Source: UBA4408 sp002389785 (GTDB lineage Bacteria; Bacteroidota; Bacteroidia; UBA4408). Taken from it: 64,000 bases of DNA. The notes under the pieces are model-generated. The model was not told the origin of the DNA and did not search any database. It was given only the letters and a program-made list of their open reading frames with translations. Location: NCBI GenBank assembly GCA_035438985.1, contig DAORJK010000016.1:1-64000 (forward strand), written 5' to 3'. Below, piece after piece: positions 1 through 9,523 of the stretch (positions are counted from its first letter, which is position 1; the number at the start of each line of letters is the position of its first letter). The translations under genes and the position numbers were made by a program.

Positions 1-267
1 TTGAAGGAATTTTTTGTTGCATGCGTTGAAAACGCATACTTCAAGACATCCGCGTAACAAACGCGGACGAGTGGAGAGCAAACGCGGACGAGTGGACGGT
101 TGAAGGAATTTTTTGTTGTATGCGTTGAAAACGCATACTTCAAGACATCCGCGTTGCAAACGCGGACGAGTGGAGTTGAAGGAATTCTTTGTTGCATGCG
201 TTGAAAACGCATACTTCATGCATCCGCGTTGCAAACGCGGACGAGTTGAGCAAACGCGGACGAGTGG
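1..267. repeat. REP-like two-hairpin repeat, three copies
   Basis: Three copies of a unit of about 75 bases start at 1, 100 and 176. Each carries two different small palindromes: ATGCGTT-GAA-AACGCAT, then CCGCGTT-GCA-AACGCGG, followed by ACGAGTGG. Copy 2 has the best first arm, a perfect 9-base stem GTATGCGTT/AACGCATAC; copies 1 and 3 have C in place of T there. In copies 1 and 2 an outer pair TTGAAG/CTTCAA encloses the first hairpin. An extra 20-base half unit with GCAAACGCGGACGAGTGG lies at 76-95 and again at 248-267. No reading frame is evident here. The array may continue left of the window. Resemblance to REP elements mobilised by RAYT-type transposases is inference. Confidence 0.8.
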
Positions 268-321
268 TGGGGTGGAATTGACTTTGTATTAATTGGATTT
301 TCATTATACTTACATAGCAAT

Positions 322-933
322 ATGTACCATTCGACCTTCAACTTTTTAATAAAACGAATTTTTCCATCCCTAGAATGGAATATTAAAACGCATGAAAAAA
401 TAATTTATTTAACTTTTGACGATGGGCCAATTCCTGAAGTTACACCTTGGGTAGTACAGCAACTAAAGGCCTTTAACGCGAAAGCTACATTTTTTTGTGT
501 GGGAGAAAATGTAAAAAAACATCCCACTATTTTTGACCAGCTTAGAGCTGAAAATCACCAAATAGGGCACCATACTTTTTCGCACCTGAATGGATGGAAA
601 ACAAAAAACGAATCCTATTTTTCGGATGTTGAAAAAGGAAATGAAGTTTGCCCCTCTCCTTTATTTCGTCCACCTTACGGCAAGTTAAAAAGAGCGCAAA
701 TACAGGTACTGAAAAAACATTACCGCATAATTATGTGGGATGTGTTGAGTTATGATTTTGATAAAAACTGCAGTCCTGAAAAGTGTTTACAAAATGTACT
801 AAAACATGCTAAAAACGGTTCTATTATAGTGTTTCACGACAGTTTGAAAGCCGAACAAAATTTGCGTTATGCCTTACCCAAAGTACTCGATTATTTTAGC
901 AAAAAAGGCTATCGCTTTGAAGCTATCTCCTGA
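322..933 (+). CDS. Polysaccharide deacetylase (NodB-like)
   Basis: The 203-residue protein is a carbohydrate esterase family 4 domain with little else. Seen in the sequence: the metal-binding motif TFDDGP (31-36; Asp33 and Asp34), the HHTFSH motif (83-88; His84 and His88 as the two zinc ligands), RPPYG (116-120), the WDV strand (139-141) and the FHDS motif (171-174). The family removes N- or O-acetyl groups from chitin oligomers, peptidoglycan or other sugars; the substrate cannot be told from sequence. A basic, hydrophobic N-terminus (LIKRIF) precedes the domain, but no clear cleavable signal peptide is seen, so the site of action is uncertain. The gene stands alone between the repeat array and a terminator. 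Confidence 0.9.
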   Translation: MYHSTFNFLIKRIFPSLEWNIKTHEKIIYLTFDDGPIPEVTPWVVQQLKAFNAKATFFCVGENVKKHPTIFDQLRAENHQIGHHTFSHLNGWKTKNESYFSDVEKGNEVCPSPLFRPPYGKLKRAQIQVLKKHYRIIMWDVLSYDFDKNCSPEKCLQNVLKHAKNGSIIVFHDSLKAEQNLRYALPKVLDYFSKKGYRFEAIS

Positions 934-943
934 AAGTTTTTCC

Positions 944-977
944 AAAAAAAAGCCGGAAATAATTCCGGCCTCTTTTT
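944..977. terminator. Bidirectional hairpin terminator
   Basis: Stem GCCGGAA/TTCCGGC spans 952-969 with a short AT loop. It is followed by TCTTTTT on the plus strand and preceded by a run of eight A (944-951), which reads as a T-run on the minus strand. It can therefore end both the plus-strand deacetylase gene and the minus-strand gene ending at 1002. Confidence 0.85.
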
Positions 978-1001
978 AAGTGTGATTGCAAAAGCTAAGA
1001 A

Positions 1002-1949
1002 TTAATAAACAATCAGTTTAGTTTGTTTTGTGGTATGAGCGCCTGTATTTACTCTTGCAATATAAATTCCCTTTGCTAAACCTGAAGTTGAAAAAAGATT
1101 TTTTCCAAGATTCAAATTGCGTTGAACTATAATTTTACCATAAATATCCATCAACACAAATTCTGAATTTGAAAAATTGCCCTTTTCATTCTGAGTAATC
1201 TCTACAGCTATTTGAGAAGAAACTGCATCGTAAAAGGTACTTGTATTGAAGTTGGTTAAAGTAGTTTCCTCTGTTCCTACAGGCAAGGTGCAATATTTAA
1301 TGGTTCCATTCCAAACACGAGGAGTATAATTGGTCCCAAATGGATAACCTACTCCAATACCTTCATAAAACGCCATAGCTGAGTCGGCTTTATATAAAGT
1401 ATTTACAGATGTACCATTTGTATAACGAATGGTTCCTGAGCTACCTGTTGGTCCAACTCTGGTTATGTAAAATGCCAAGGTATCGCCAACATTCATACTT
1501 AGATTAATTGGAACAGGAATTAAACGCGGTACATTGGTAGAATCTACGGCAACGTTTGCTGTTCCTATAAAAGTCCATAAAGTACTATCCGCTTGTGATC
1601 CATCATAAGTGCCGGTTTTGTAATAAATACGAACATCACTAGTAATAACAGAAAAACTCGAATAAAAATATTCGATATTCAAAGCTTGTAAAGCAACAAC
1701 ATCAAACATAACGCCCGATTGACCGTTACCTCCGGCATAGGTAGTAAACAGGCTATCGCAACCCACCATACTTGAAGTTCGATGTAAAGTTGTGTTTAAG
1801 GATTTAGAATAGCTCTTAGTCTTACTTGAAATGTTGGAAACACCCGCAGGCAATCCCGGAGTGTACTCGTCAGAATTTAAATCCTGCGCTTGCAGAAATT
1901 GAAATGAGAATAACCCAGATAAAATAAAAAGTGTGTAAATTTTTTTCAT
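1002..1949 (-). CDS. Secreted protein with T9SS type A sorting domain
   Basis: The 315-residue protein starts with a classic signal peptide (basic MKK, hydrophobic core, cleavage near Ala-Gln at 21-22). The C-terminal 75 residues have the T9SS type A pattern: DIYGK in a beta strand, then LAKGIYIARV and a final basic strand ending KLIVY. The middle (about 60-220) is beta-rich and resembles carbohydrate-binding or lectin-like sandwich domains, but I cannot name a family. No catalytic motif is evident. The protein should be exported by Sec, carried across the outer membrane by T9SS and either released or anchored to surface polysaccharide. It shares the terminator at 944-977 with the convergent deacetylase gene. 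Confidence 0.8.
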   Translation of the reverse strand: MKKIYTLFILSGLFSFQFLQAQDLNSDEYTPGLPAGVSNISSKTKSYSKSLNTTLHRTSSMVGCDSLFTTYAGGNGQSGVMFDVVALQALNIEYFYSSFSVITSDVRIYYKTGTYDGSQADSTLWTFIGTANVAVDSTNVPRLIPVPINLSMNVGDTLAFYITRVGPTGSSGTIRYTNGTSVNTLYKADSAMAFYEGIGVGYPFGTNYTPRVWNGTIKYCTLPVGTEETTLTNFNTSTFYDAVSSQIAVEITQNEKGNFSNSEFVLMDIYGKIIVQRNLNLGKNLFSTSGLAKGIYIARVNTGAHTTKQTKLIVY

Positions 1950-2159
1950 AGTTAGTTTGTTTAGTTATACAAAGAAGCAAAATTGCGTTTTGCCAAAAAT
2001 AATAGTCAATCAAATATACATTATTTCCAAAAAAAATAGGTGAGCGCAAACCAGTGCTTGAGATATTAATACAAACTTGGTATGCATAAAAAGCGTATCT
2101 TGCGCTAAAATTCATGCAGAATTTTTTTCATTTCATACCCCCCCATTTAAACAAATTTC

Positions 2160-3428
2160 ATGTCATTTGAATCATTAAACCTTATTGCACCCATACTTAA
2201 GGCGGTGCAGGAAGAAGGTTATACACTTCCAACTCCCATACAATCACAAGCAATTCCAATTGTATTACAAGGTACCGATTTGCTGGGCTGCGCACAAACA
2301 GGAACCGGAAAAACAGCAGCATTTGCTATTCCAATTCTTCAATTGCTTTCAAAGCCTTCACCTGCTGAAAAAAAGAAAAAAATTAGAAGTTTAATTGTAA
2401 CACCCACACGCGAATTAGCCATACAAATTGGTGAAAGCTTTACCGCCTATGGTCGCCATACAGGATTAACTAACACAGTAATATTTGGAGGAGTAACTCA
2501 GGGTGCTCAAACCAACACCTTACAACGTGGAGTTGATATTTTGATAGCTACGCCCGGGCGTTTACTCGACTTGATGAGTCAGGGATTTATTACATTAAAA
2601 GACATTGAAATTTTTGTATTGGATGAAGCCGACCGCATGCTCGACATGGGATTTATTCACGATGTGAAAAAATTATTAAATGCATTGCCTAAAAAACGAC
2701 AATCGCTTTTTTTCTCAGCAACCATGCCTCCCGAAATTGTGAAGCTTTCGCATAACATTTTGGTAGACCCTGTAAAAGTGGAGGTAACGCCGGTATCTTC
2801 AACTGCCGATACCATTAATCAATTTGTTTATTTTGTTGATAAGGGAAATAAAAATTCATTGTTGGTAGAGGTTTTAAAAGATACTAAAATTAAAACCGCA
2901 TTAGTTTTTACCCGCACTAAACACGGAGCTGATAAAGTGGTGAAAATTCTTGTAAAGAATCACATTAAGGCAGAAGCCATTCATGGCAATAAAAGTCAAA
3001 ATGCACGTCAGCGCGCTTTGGGGAATTTTAAAACGCAAGCAACGCGTGTGCTTGTAGCTACCGACATTGCCGCCAGAGGTATTGACGTGGATGATTTGCA
3101 ATTCGTAATTAACTACGAAATGCCCAATATTTCTGAAACTTACGTACATCGCATTGGTCGAACCGGAAGAGCAGGTGCTAAAGGAACTGCCTTTTCATTT
3201 TGTGATGCAGAAGAAAAGGAATACTTGCGCGACATTGAAAAATTAATTTCGAAAAAAATTCCTGTTGTGGATGCTCATCCATTTCCGCTTGTTGATCATC
3301 ATCCGATAGCCACTCCTAAACAACAACATCAGCGTGCTCCACGACCTCATGGCAAAACTTTGCAGGCAAAACCTGCAGGTCATAGCCGAGATAAAAAATG
3401 GGGTTCACAACGAGGTCCAAAGAAATAA
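2160..3428 (+). CDS. DEAD-box ATP-dependent RNA helicase (RhlE-like)
   Basis: The 422-residue protein has every DEAD-box motif in order: Q motif (TPIQSQAIP, 25-33), Walker A AQTGTGKT (45-52, Lys51), PTRELA, TPGR, DEAD, SAT, then in the second RecA-like domain ARGIDV and HRIGRTGR. A short basic, His/Pro/Gln-rich tail follows (about 375-422), as is usual for RhlE-type proteins, and probably binds RNA non-specifically. The enzyme unwinds short RNA duplexes with ATP and probably works in ribosome assembly or RNA decay in the cytoplasm. The start ATG has an A-rich upstream stretch rather than a Shine-Dalgarno sequence, which is normal for this phylum. The gene ends 11 bases from the convergent gene at 3440. 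Confidence 0.93.
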   Translation: MSFESLNLIAPILKAVQEEGYTLPTPIQSQAIPIVLQGTDLLGCAQTGTGKTAAFAIPILQLLSKPSPAEKKKKIRSLIVTPTRELAIQIGESFTAYGRHTGLTNTVIFGGVTQGAQTNTLQRGVDILIATPGRLLDLMSQGFITLKDIEIFVLDEADRMLDMGFIHDVKKLLNALPKKRQSLFFSATMPPEIVKLSHNILVDPVKVEVTPVSSTADTINQFVYFVDKGNKNSLLVEVLKDTKIKTALVFTRTKHGADKVVKILVKNHIKAEAIHGNKSQNARQRALGNFKTQATRVLVATDIAARGIDVDDLQFVINYEMPNISETYVHRIGRTGRAGAKGTAFSFCDAEEKEYLRDIEKLISKKIPVVDAHPFPLVDHHPIATPKQQHQRAPRPHGKTLQAKPAGHSRDKKWGSQRGPKK

Positions 3429-3439
3429 CACTGCTGCGA

Positions 3440-6400
3440 CTATTTGTACAGCGTTACTTGACCGGTAAAATCGTGGCCTTTTCTTAAGTTATCTTCACAA
3501 TGCAATTTGTATACATAGGTATCAATTTGTGAATTCCCTTTTAACATTAAGTTGGAGGTGCGTCCATCCCAACCTTTTTGTGGATCTACACTTTTAAAAA
3601 TGAGTAATCCCCAGCGATCAAAAATTTCGAATTCATAATTGCTATTTGAAATACCAAAGCCTCTGGGCAAAAATACTTCGTTGATTCCATCCCCGTCAGG
3701 AGTAAAAGCATTGGGGATATACACCACAAAATCGCCGTTGATACAAACCAGGTGATAAGCTGTATCAATACATCCATCATCATTGGAGGCAATTAATTCA
3801 ACAGGATAACAAGCTGTATCCAAATAAGTATGTTCGGGATTTGCTATTGTGCTTTTGTTGGCATCTCCAAAATCCCATTGATAATTGTTCGCATATAAAC
3901 TTCTTTGTTCGAAAAAAATGGTCGAATTTAAAATCGTTGCCGGATTGGGAGTGTAGGTAAAATCAGCCTTTGGTCGAGGAAGTACTGTTATTTTAAACGA
4001 AGTATCAATTCCCGGACAGGAAGCAAAAGAAGGACGAATGGTAATGACACCTACACTTGAATTACCGGTATTATTTTTAGCAATAAAACCCGGAATGTTT
4101 CCATTACCTGATAACGTTAAACCTATGGCAGAATTGGAGTTGGTCCAAGTGAGAGTAGCAGCTGTAGGTATAACCTGCGCCAACTGAGGAGGTATGGGTT
4201 CATCGGCACATGTGCTAATATCTGCAGGGGCTATCACCTTAGCTTTGGGTTGAATAGTAATAGAAAATGACTGTGCTTTTCCAACACATCCATTCAAGGT
4301 TGGAATGGCTGTAATGCTGGCAAGTTGAACAAGTGTGTCGGAATTACTACTTAAAAAAACAGGTATATTTCCTGTACCTGCTGCAGCTAGTCCAATACTT
4401 GTATTTGTATTACTCCAACTATAGCTGGCTCCCGATGGTATGCTACTAAATACAGGAGTTGCCAGCAAGGTAGCATCACAAGCAATACTATTTTGTGGCA
4501 CAAACACCTGAGGTAAAGGACGAACCTGATAGGTAAAATTTTGTGCCAATCCTGTACATCCATTTAAAATTGGCGTTACCGTTAAATTTGAAGTAAGCGT
4601 AACTGTTGTTGAATTATGTGCAGTAAAAGCAGCAATATCTCCAATTCCTGTAGAGCCTAACCCTATGTTGGTGTTACTATTTGTCCAGTTAAAAGTGGCA
4701 CCTGCTGGTGTACTCGTAAAGATAGTTGCTGGCATAGATGCACTGTCGCATACACTTTGATTTGCAACTACAGTTACCACAGGTTTGGGATGAATCGTTA
4801 ATGCATAACCTTGTGCAATACCTTTGCATCCAGCCAAAGTTAAATCGATGGTAACAGCTGCAGCTGTAGAACTAGCGGTATTGTTTACAGCTGTAAAGCT
4901 AGGTATAGTGACTGCTCCACTAGCACCTAAACCGATGGAAGTATTGTTATTGAGCCAGGTAAAATTTGCCCCGGGTGGATTACTGATAAGTGGAAGGGCC
5001 GGTACAAAAGCACCTTCGCAAATGATTTGATTTGGCGGAGCAACAAACGATGGTATTGGTTTTACTTGCACCGTATAGTTTACAGCATTTCCTGTGCATG
5101 AATTAAGTTCAGGTTGTACACTTATGGTTGAAGTAAGAACAGAATTTCCCGCATTTACTGCTACAAAGGAAGGGACAAGTCCCATTCCGTTCGAGGATAA
5201 TCCAATTGTTGTATCGCTATTGGTCCAGCTGAATTGTGCTCCTAACGGAGAACTTGTTAAGATAACCGTTGAAAGCGTATCACCCGAACATACACTTTTA
5301 TTTTGTGGGGCGCTAATTTGCGGACTTGGCTTTACATCGATGTTGTAGCTCACAGTATTTCCTATACAAGAAGCCAGGTTGGGAAATACCGTAATTGTTG
5401 CACTTAAGAGTGTACTACCCGAATTTTGAGCAACAAATTGTGGTACATTTCCATTCCCACTTGCAGCCAAACCTATTGCTGTAGATGAATTATTCCAAGC
5501 AAAAGAAGCACCCTGTGGAACGCTGATTAAATTAGTTGTAGGCATTGTAGTACCTGCACAAACCAGTTCATTTAAAGGTACCGAAAGTACCGGAAGCGGT
5601 TTAACCGAAATGCTATACGTTTGGGCAGCACCAAGGCAAGCATTTAAAACAGGTGTAACGGTTATGGATGAAACTATCGCCACTGTATCAACATTGATTG
5701 CTGTAAATGATGGTACAGAGCCGATTCCGGAACTCGTAAGTCCGATGGTTGTATCGCTATTGTTCCACAAAAAAGTTGCACCTAATGGTGAACTCGTAAA
5801 ACTCGTTAATGGCGTAATCGCGCCACTGCATATAGAAACAGCAGCAGGTGGTAATACGGTAGGACTAGGTTTTACAGCAATGGTAAAATTGTTGGTCGGA
5901 CCTACACAACCAGCCAATACAGGACTTACCGAGACAGTAGCGGTTTGTAAAGCGGAGCTAGCATTGGTAGCAGTAAAAGCAGCAATGGCACCGGTTCCAT
6001 TACTTGCAAGTCCAATTGAGGTTTGGGTATTGGTCCAGTTAAAGCTAGCGCCTGAAGGTGTGCTGCTAAAAGATATTGGTGAAAGTGAATCACCATTACA
6101 AACAGAAAGTGCTGTAGGAACAACAGCTAAAGGAGTAGGATTAACTGTTATTGTAAAATTACCCGGAGCCCCTGTACAGCCATTTAGTGTAGGAGTACTA
6201 CTTATTGTTGATACAAGCGCAGCCGCAGTAGTGTTGCTTGCAATAAAGTTTGGTAAACTTGCATTTCCTGAAGCCGCAAGACCAATGTTTGAATTGCTGT
6301 TAGTCCATGTAAAGCTTGCACCGGAGGGTGTGCTGCTTAAAGTTGCTGCAGCTACTGAGGAACCGGCACAGGTTACAATTGAACTTGGTATATTTAGTAA

Positions 6401-8506
6401 GGGTGTTGGTTTAACCGTAATAGTATAGTTAACAGCTGCACTACTACAAAGTGCAGTTTGCGCATGCACTGTCACTGTAGATACCAGATTTTGCGAACTA
6501 TTATTTTGTGCGGTAAATGCCGTAAAATTACCTGTACCACTAAGAGGCAATCCAATAGATGCTGTGCTGTTTGTCCATGTAAAAGTGCTGCCGGTTGCAT
6601 TGCTTGTAAAATTTGAAGCCGCTACTTGGGCACCTTCACAAACAAGTATAGAACTTGGTGGATTCATCACTAAAGCGGGTTCAATAATTAAGGTAAGTTG
6701 TGCGGTTGTTGATGAACAGGGTGCTGCCCGATAATTTATTTTAACCGTTATAGTTCCATTTGTTGTATTAATCGCTGTAAAAGCAGGAATATTTCCTGTT
6801 CCGCCAGCAGCCAAGCCAATGGAGGGTTTTGGGTTTAACCAAGAAAAAATAGCACCGGGTATATTCGCTGAAAAAGCGGGAACATGAATGGTATCGCCGG
6901 CGCACACATGTATCGTTGCCAGTGGATTTGGAATCGCGTCAGGATTAACTGTGATTACATAATTTACAGCAACTCCGGCACAGCCATTAGCAATTGGACT
7001 TATGGTAAAAATTGCTTGTACCGGGGCGTTGCCGGGGTTAAAAACAGTGAGGTCGGGAATAAATCCTGTTCCGTTTGCAGGTAAAGGGTTTCCAGAAGGG
7101 TTTAGGCTGGCGATTGAAGTATTAGAACAAGTCCAATTATATAAAGTTCCGGGAACATTCGCAGCAAAACTGGTAATTCCGGTATTGTCGCCGTTGCAAT
7201 AGGTTGCACCGGCTACTGTATTTGCTTGCGGTATTGGATTTACCGTTACAGTAAAAATAGTAGGAACACCGGCACATCCGGCAAAATAAGGTACAACTGT
7301 AATGGTAGAAATAAGTGGTGTATTACCTGAATTATTTGCAGTAAATGAAGCAATATTTCCATTACCTGAAGCTCCCAAACCTACAGCTGTAGTTGAGTTA
7401 TTCCAAACATAGGTTGTGCCGGCAACAGGACTTGTAAAAGCAGGTATAGCCACTGTTGCACCCGCACAAACTGAAACATTCGCCAGAGCATTCACCGAAG
7501 TTAAAGCAGTTCCTCCAATTGTTACTGTGCTTACCGGGCCTTGGTTACAAGTGGAAGCATCGTTTACGGTTAACGTATACACCGAACCTCCTGCCAATCC
7601 TGATGCGCTTGCAGTTCCTTGTCCTACCGGCGGTGCAGGGTTCCACACATAAGTGATAGGAGGTGTTGCATTCGAAACAATAGCAGTAGCTGTACCATTA
7701 GACGATCCACATGTTGCGGTGGTAGATGTTAAGGCAAGTGTAGTTGCAGCAGTGCACTCTAAAAAATCAATAAATACTCCTGAATCATAAGCACAATCGC
7801 CGGCATCGGCAATGGCTAATTTAAAATGATAGCTGAGGCAAGGGATTAAATTAACTGTTGAATTAATTTGCGTAGTAAGTCCATCGTATTCAATGGTGGT
7901 GCTGTTTGCATTGTTTACATAAAATGCACTATTGGTAAGATTATTAATGTTATCAATACTTGCTATGGTTCCATTGGGAAGTTGCGCAATATTTAAACTG
8001 CTATAATTCCCTCCCAAGGGATTTGGGCCGGTGATAAAAAAACCAAAGGCATCGTTATATCCAGAAGAAACATATTCGGGGTATTCTTCAGAACCAAATA
8101 CATAACGAATCGTAAGTTGATTGCACTGTGGCACCATATCAAATTCGATGATGCAGGGGTCAATAATCGCCAAGGGTTCGAGCGTTGATAAATCAGCATC
8201 CACAAGGGTATCGTCCCAACAGTCGGTTTGTCCGTTACTTGAATTGGTATCGGCAGCTAAAGTGGCACCTCCTGTGGTTAATAGCAAACCATTGTTTAAT
8301 CCAATGCTGCTTGCTGCCCCATTTGTAAAAGTTCCATAAGCAGCTGTATTGCAATGCATCGAAATATTCGATATGGAAATACCCTGTCCGGCTAAATTTG
8401 ATATTAATGCAGCATTGCTTACGCCGGGTGTTATTACAATTTGGCCCTGAGCCAACATTGCATACACGAATGTAAATACCAGCAAAAAAACACTCTTAAA
8501 CCTCAT
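3440..8506 (-). CDS. Giant modular T9SS type B (gliding-type) cell-surface protein
   Basis: About 1,688 residues from the ATG at 8506; a longer frame would need a TTG two codons upstream. In order: signal peptide (1-21); a choice-of-anchor L-like domain (about 25-250, with NGLLLTTG and VFGSEEYPEYV); a SprB-like repeat (about 255-335); 13 tandem modules of about 90 residues (336-1515); one PKD domain (about 1515-1600, WDFGD); and a gliding-type C-terminal domain (last 85 residues, PNAFTPDGDGINE, FDRWG, GWDGR, ending TLYK). The C-terminal domain predicts T9SS export with surface attachment, and such proteins are often adhesins or matrix components. No enzyme motif is seen. The gene has no neighbouring PorP/SprF gene; such a gene lies at 44978. 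Confidence 0.9.
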   Translation of the reverse strand: MRFKSVFLLVFTFVYAMLAQGQIVITPGVSNAALISNLAGQGISISNISMHCNTAAYGTFTNGAASSIGLNNGLLLTTGGATLAADTNSSNGQTDCWDDTLVDADLSTLEPLAIIDPCIIEFDMVPQCNQLTIRYVFGSEEYPEYVSSGYNDAFGFFITGPNPLGGNYSSLNIAQLPNGTIASIDNINNLTNSAFYVNNANSTTIEYDGLTTQINSTVNLIPCLSYHFKLAIADAGDCAYDSGVFIDFLECTAATTLALTSTTATCGSSNGTATAIVSNATPPITYVWNPAPPVGQGTASASGLAGGSVYTLTVNDASTCNQGPVSTVTIGGTALTSVNALANVSVCAGATVAIPAFTSPVAGTTYVWNNSTTAVGLGASGNGNIASFTANNSGNTPLISTITVVPYFAGCAGVPTIFTVTVNPIPQANTVAGATYCNGDNTGITSFAANVPGTLYNWTCSNTSIASLNPSGNPLPANGTGFIPDLTVFNPGNAPVQAIFTISPIANGCAGVAVNYVITVNPDAIPNPLATIHVCAGDTIHVPAFSANIPGAIFSWLNPKPSIGLAAGGTGNIPAFTAINTTNGTITVKINYRAAPCSSTTAQLTLIIEPALVMNPPSSILVCEGAQVAASNFTSNATGSTFTWTNSTASIGLPLSGTGNFTAFTAQNNSSQNLVSTVTVHAQTALCSSAAVNYTITVKPTPLLNIPSSIVTCAGSSVAAATLSSTPSGASFTWTNSNSNIGLAASGNASLPNFIASNTTAAALVSTISSTPTLNGCTGAPGNFTITVNPTPLAVVPTALSVCNGDSLSPISFSSTPSGASFNWTNTQTSIGLASNGTGAIAAFTATNASSALQTATVSVSPVLAGCVGPTNNFTIAVKPSPTVLPPAAVSICSGAITPLTSFTSSPLGATFLWNNSDTTIGLTSSGIGSVPSFTAINVDTVAIVSSITVTPVLNACLGAAQTYSISVKPLPVLSVPLNELVCAGTTMPTTNLISVPQGASFAWNNSSTAIGLAASGNGNVPQFVAQNSGSTLLSATITVFPNLASCIGNTVSYNIDVKPSPQISAPQNKSVCSGDTLSTVILTSSPLGAQFSWTNSDTTIGLSSNGMGLVPSFVAVNAGNSVLTSTISVQPELNSCTGNAVNYTVQVKPIPSFVAPPNQIICEGAFVPALPLISNPPGANFTWLNNNTSIGLGASGAVTIPSFTAVNNTASSTAAAVTIDLTLAGCKGIAQGYALTIHPKPVVTVVANQSVCDSASMPATIFTSTPAGATFNWTNSNTNIGLGSTGIGDIAAFTAHNSTTVTLTSNLTVTPILNGCTGLAQNFTYQVRPLPQVFVPQNSIACDATLLATPVFSSIPSGASYSWSNTNTSIGLAAAGTGNIPVFLSSNSDTLVQLASITAIPTLNGCVGKAQSFSITIQPKAKVIAPADISTCADEPIPPQLAQVIPTAATLTWTNSNSAIGLTLSGNGNIPGFIAKNNTGNSSVGVITIRPSFASCPGIDTSFKITVLPRPKADFTYTPNPATILNSTIFFEQRSLYANNYQWDFGDANKSTIANPEHTYLDTACYPVELIASNDDGCIDTAYHLVCINGDFVVYIPNAFTPDGDGINEVFLPRGFGISNSNYEFEIFDRWGLLIFKSVDPQKGWDGRTSNLMLKGNSQIDTYVYKLHCEDNLRKGHDFTGQVTLYK
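3967..7507 (-). repeat. Thirteen tandem 270-base modules inside the giant surface protein
   Basis: Each module encodes about 90 residues with the pattern VCxG near the start, then GAxFxWTNS, IGLxxSGxGxIPxFTA, a strand pair with a conserved Cys (LxGCxG), and FTITVKP at the end. The two cysteines per module suggest one disulfide each. Modules 4 to 12 share exact length and spacing; the first two and the last are more divergent, as expected if the array grew by internal duplication. The fold is probably an immunoglobulin/PKD-like beta sandwich; that is inference from spacing and strand pattern. Confidence 0.85.
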
Positions 8507-8655
8507 TCGCAAATTCTTGAAAAACAGTAGAAAGCTGAAATATAAAATTTTATTTCTACCCGAATACGAATATATGTTACATTCTTTTTCTGTAAAATAA
8601 TTACTAGATGAATAAGCTAAAAGCCTTGCTGAATGGGCTTAGGGGCAAATAATAC

Positions 8656-8997
8656 CTAACTATTTCGAAACCGAATTACTACTTTTTGCAATTCACGTTT
8701 GATGATTAGTTCAGTAAGCTGAGATGCATACTCCTTGTTCTGTGAATGTTGCAATGCAACACTGATTTGACGCTCGCTAATGTCAACACGATTGATGATG
8801 TAATTTAATTTAGTCCGATTGTTTTTTTCAAGGTCGTGCACGATAGGATAAATCGCAAGATACAACTGATTAAAAGCGGTTTCATTGGGAAGTATGCCGC
8901 TTAAGTCAAAACTGTCTATTCCAAAATCCTTGGTAATTTGAGCACACAGTGCAACAAGTAAGCGCTCATTCGCCAATTGAATTTGCACCTTGTTCAT
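8656..8997 (-). CDS. Small conserved-type protein paired with ferredoxin
   Basis: The 113-residue protein is mostly helical and charged, with no signal peptide, membrane segment, cysteine pair or recognised motif. Its ATG lies 2 bases after the stop codon of the ferredoxin-like gene (9000-9323), so the two are almost certainly cotranscribed and translationally coupled. The tight pairing suggests a shared task, perhaps as a partner or scaffold of the iron-sulfur protein; this is inference. I do not recognise the family. Confidence 0.75.
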   Translation of the reverse strand: MNKVQIQLANERLLVALCAQITKDFGIDSFDLSGILPNETAFNQLYLAIYPIVHDLEKNNRTKLNYIINRVDISERQISVALQHSQNKEYASQLTELIIKRELQKVVIRFRNS

Positions 8998-8999
8998 CT

Positions 9000-9323
9000 T
9001 TAACCTTTAATGGGTTTACTTCGCAGAATCAATCGCTCTACAGGACGATTATTCATCAAATGTTCATCAATAATTTCATCCACATCACTGAGTTGAACAC
9101 CCACGTAAAAAATCCCTTCCGGGTAAACGACTAGTGTTGGTCCAAAATCACAAATATCCAAACAACCGGTTTTTTGAGTGCGAATGGAAATCTTACTTTC
9201 TCTTTTCGCAATTCCTGCTTTAAAAGCTGCCACCAACTCTAAACCGTGTGCTTCACCGCAACTTAGGCGGTTAGAATTTTTTCGTTCGTTGTTACAAATA
9301 AAAATGTGCTTGTCGTATATCAT
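9000..9323 (-). CDS. Thioredoxin-like [2Fe-2S] ferredoxin
   Basis: The 107-residue protein has the four-cysteine pattern of thioredoxin-fold [2Fe-2S] ferredoxins: Cys10 and Cys22 (C-x11-C) and Cys54 and Cys58 (C-x3-C, within GCLDIC). The sequence FICNNER at the N-terminus and GPTLVVYPEG after the second pair match this family, which is related to the NuoE subunit of complex I. It should carry one electron in the cytoplasm; the partner is unknown. It is the first gene of a two-gene operon with the 113-residue gene at 8656. About 200 bases separate it from the divergent gene at 9524. A box CACTTTTG, close to the -7 consensus, lies about 40 bases upstream. Confidence 0.9.
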   Translation of the reverse strand: MIYDKHIFICNNERKNSNRLSCGEAHGLELVAAFKAGIAKRESKISIRTQKTGCLDICDFGPTLVVYPEGIFYVGVQLSDVDEIIDEHLMNNRPVERLILRSKPIKG

Positions 9324-9415
9324 AAATTAGGGTGAATAAGCGATCCTGTTTTAGTTGACAAAAGTGCTGAAAAAAAATGATGCAAGCACTTAAAGTTTGT
9401 AAGCAAGTACCCGAT

Positions 9416-9423
9416 TAACTTTG
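9416..9423 (+). promoter_or_regulatory. Candidate -7 box TAACTTTG for the beta-propeller gene
   Basis: TAACTTTG matches the Bacteroidota -7 consensus TAnnTTTG, with a TTTG at 9396-9399 sixteen bases upstream, slightly short of the usual spacing. A second perfect match, TATATTTG, lies at 9496-9503, only 20 bases before the ATG at 9524, but has no -33 element. Either could drive the gene. Confidence 0.45.
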
Positions 9424-9523
9424 TTCGTACTCCTTTCGCATTTGTTTTTCAAAATAATAAACACTGCGTAAGAGCTGTTTTCAAAAACAAAAAATTATAT
9501 TTGATTTACAAAAATTTTGACTC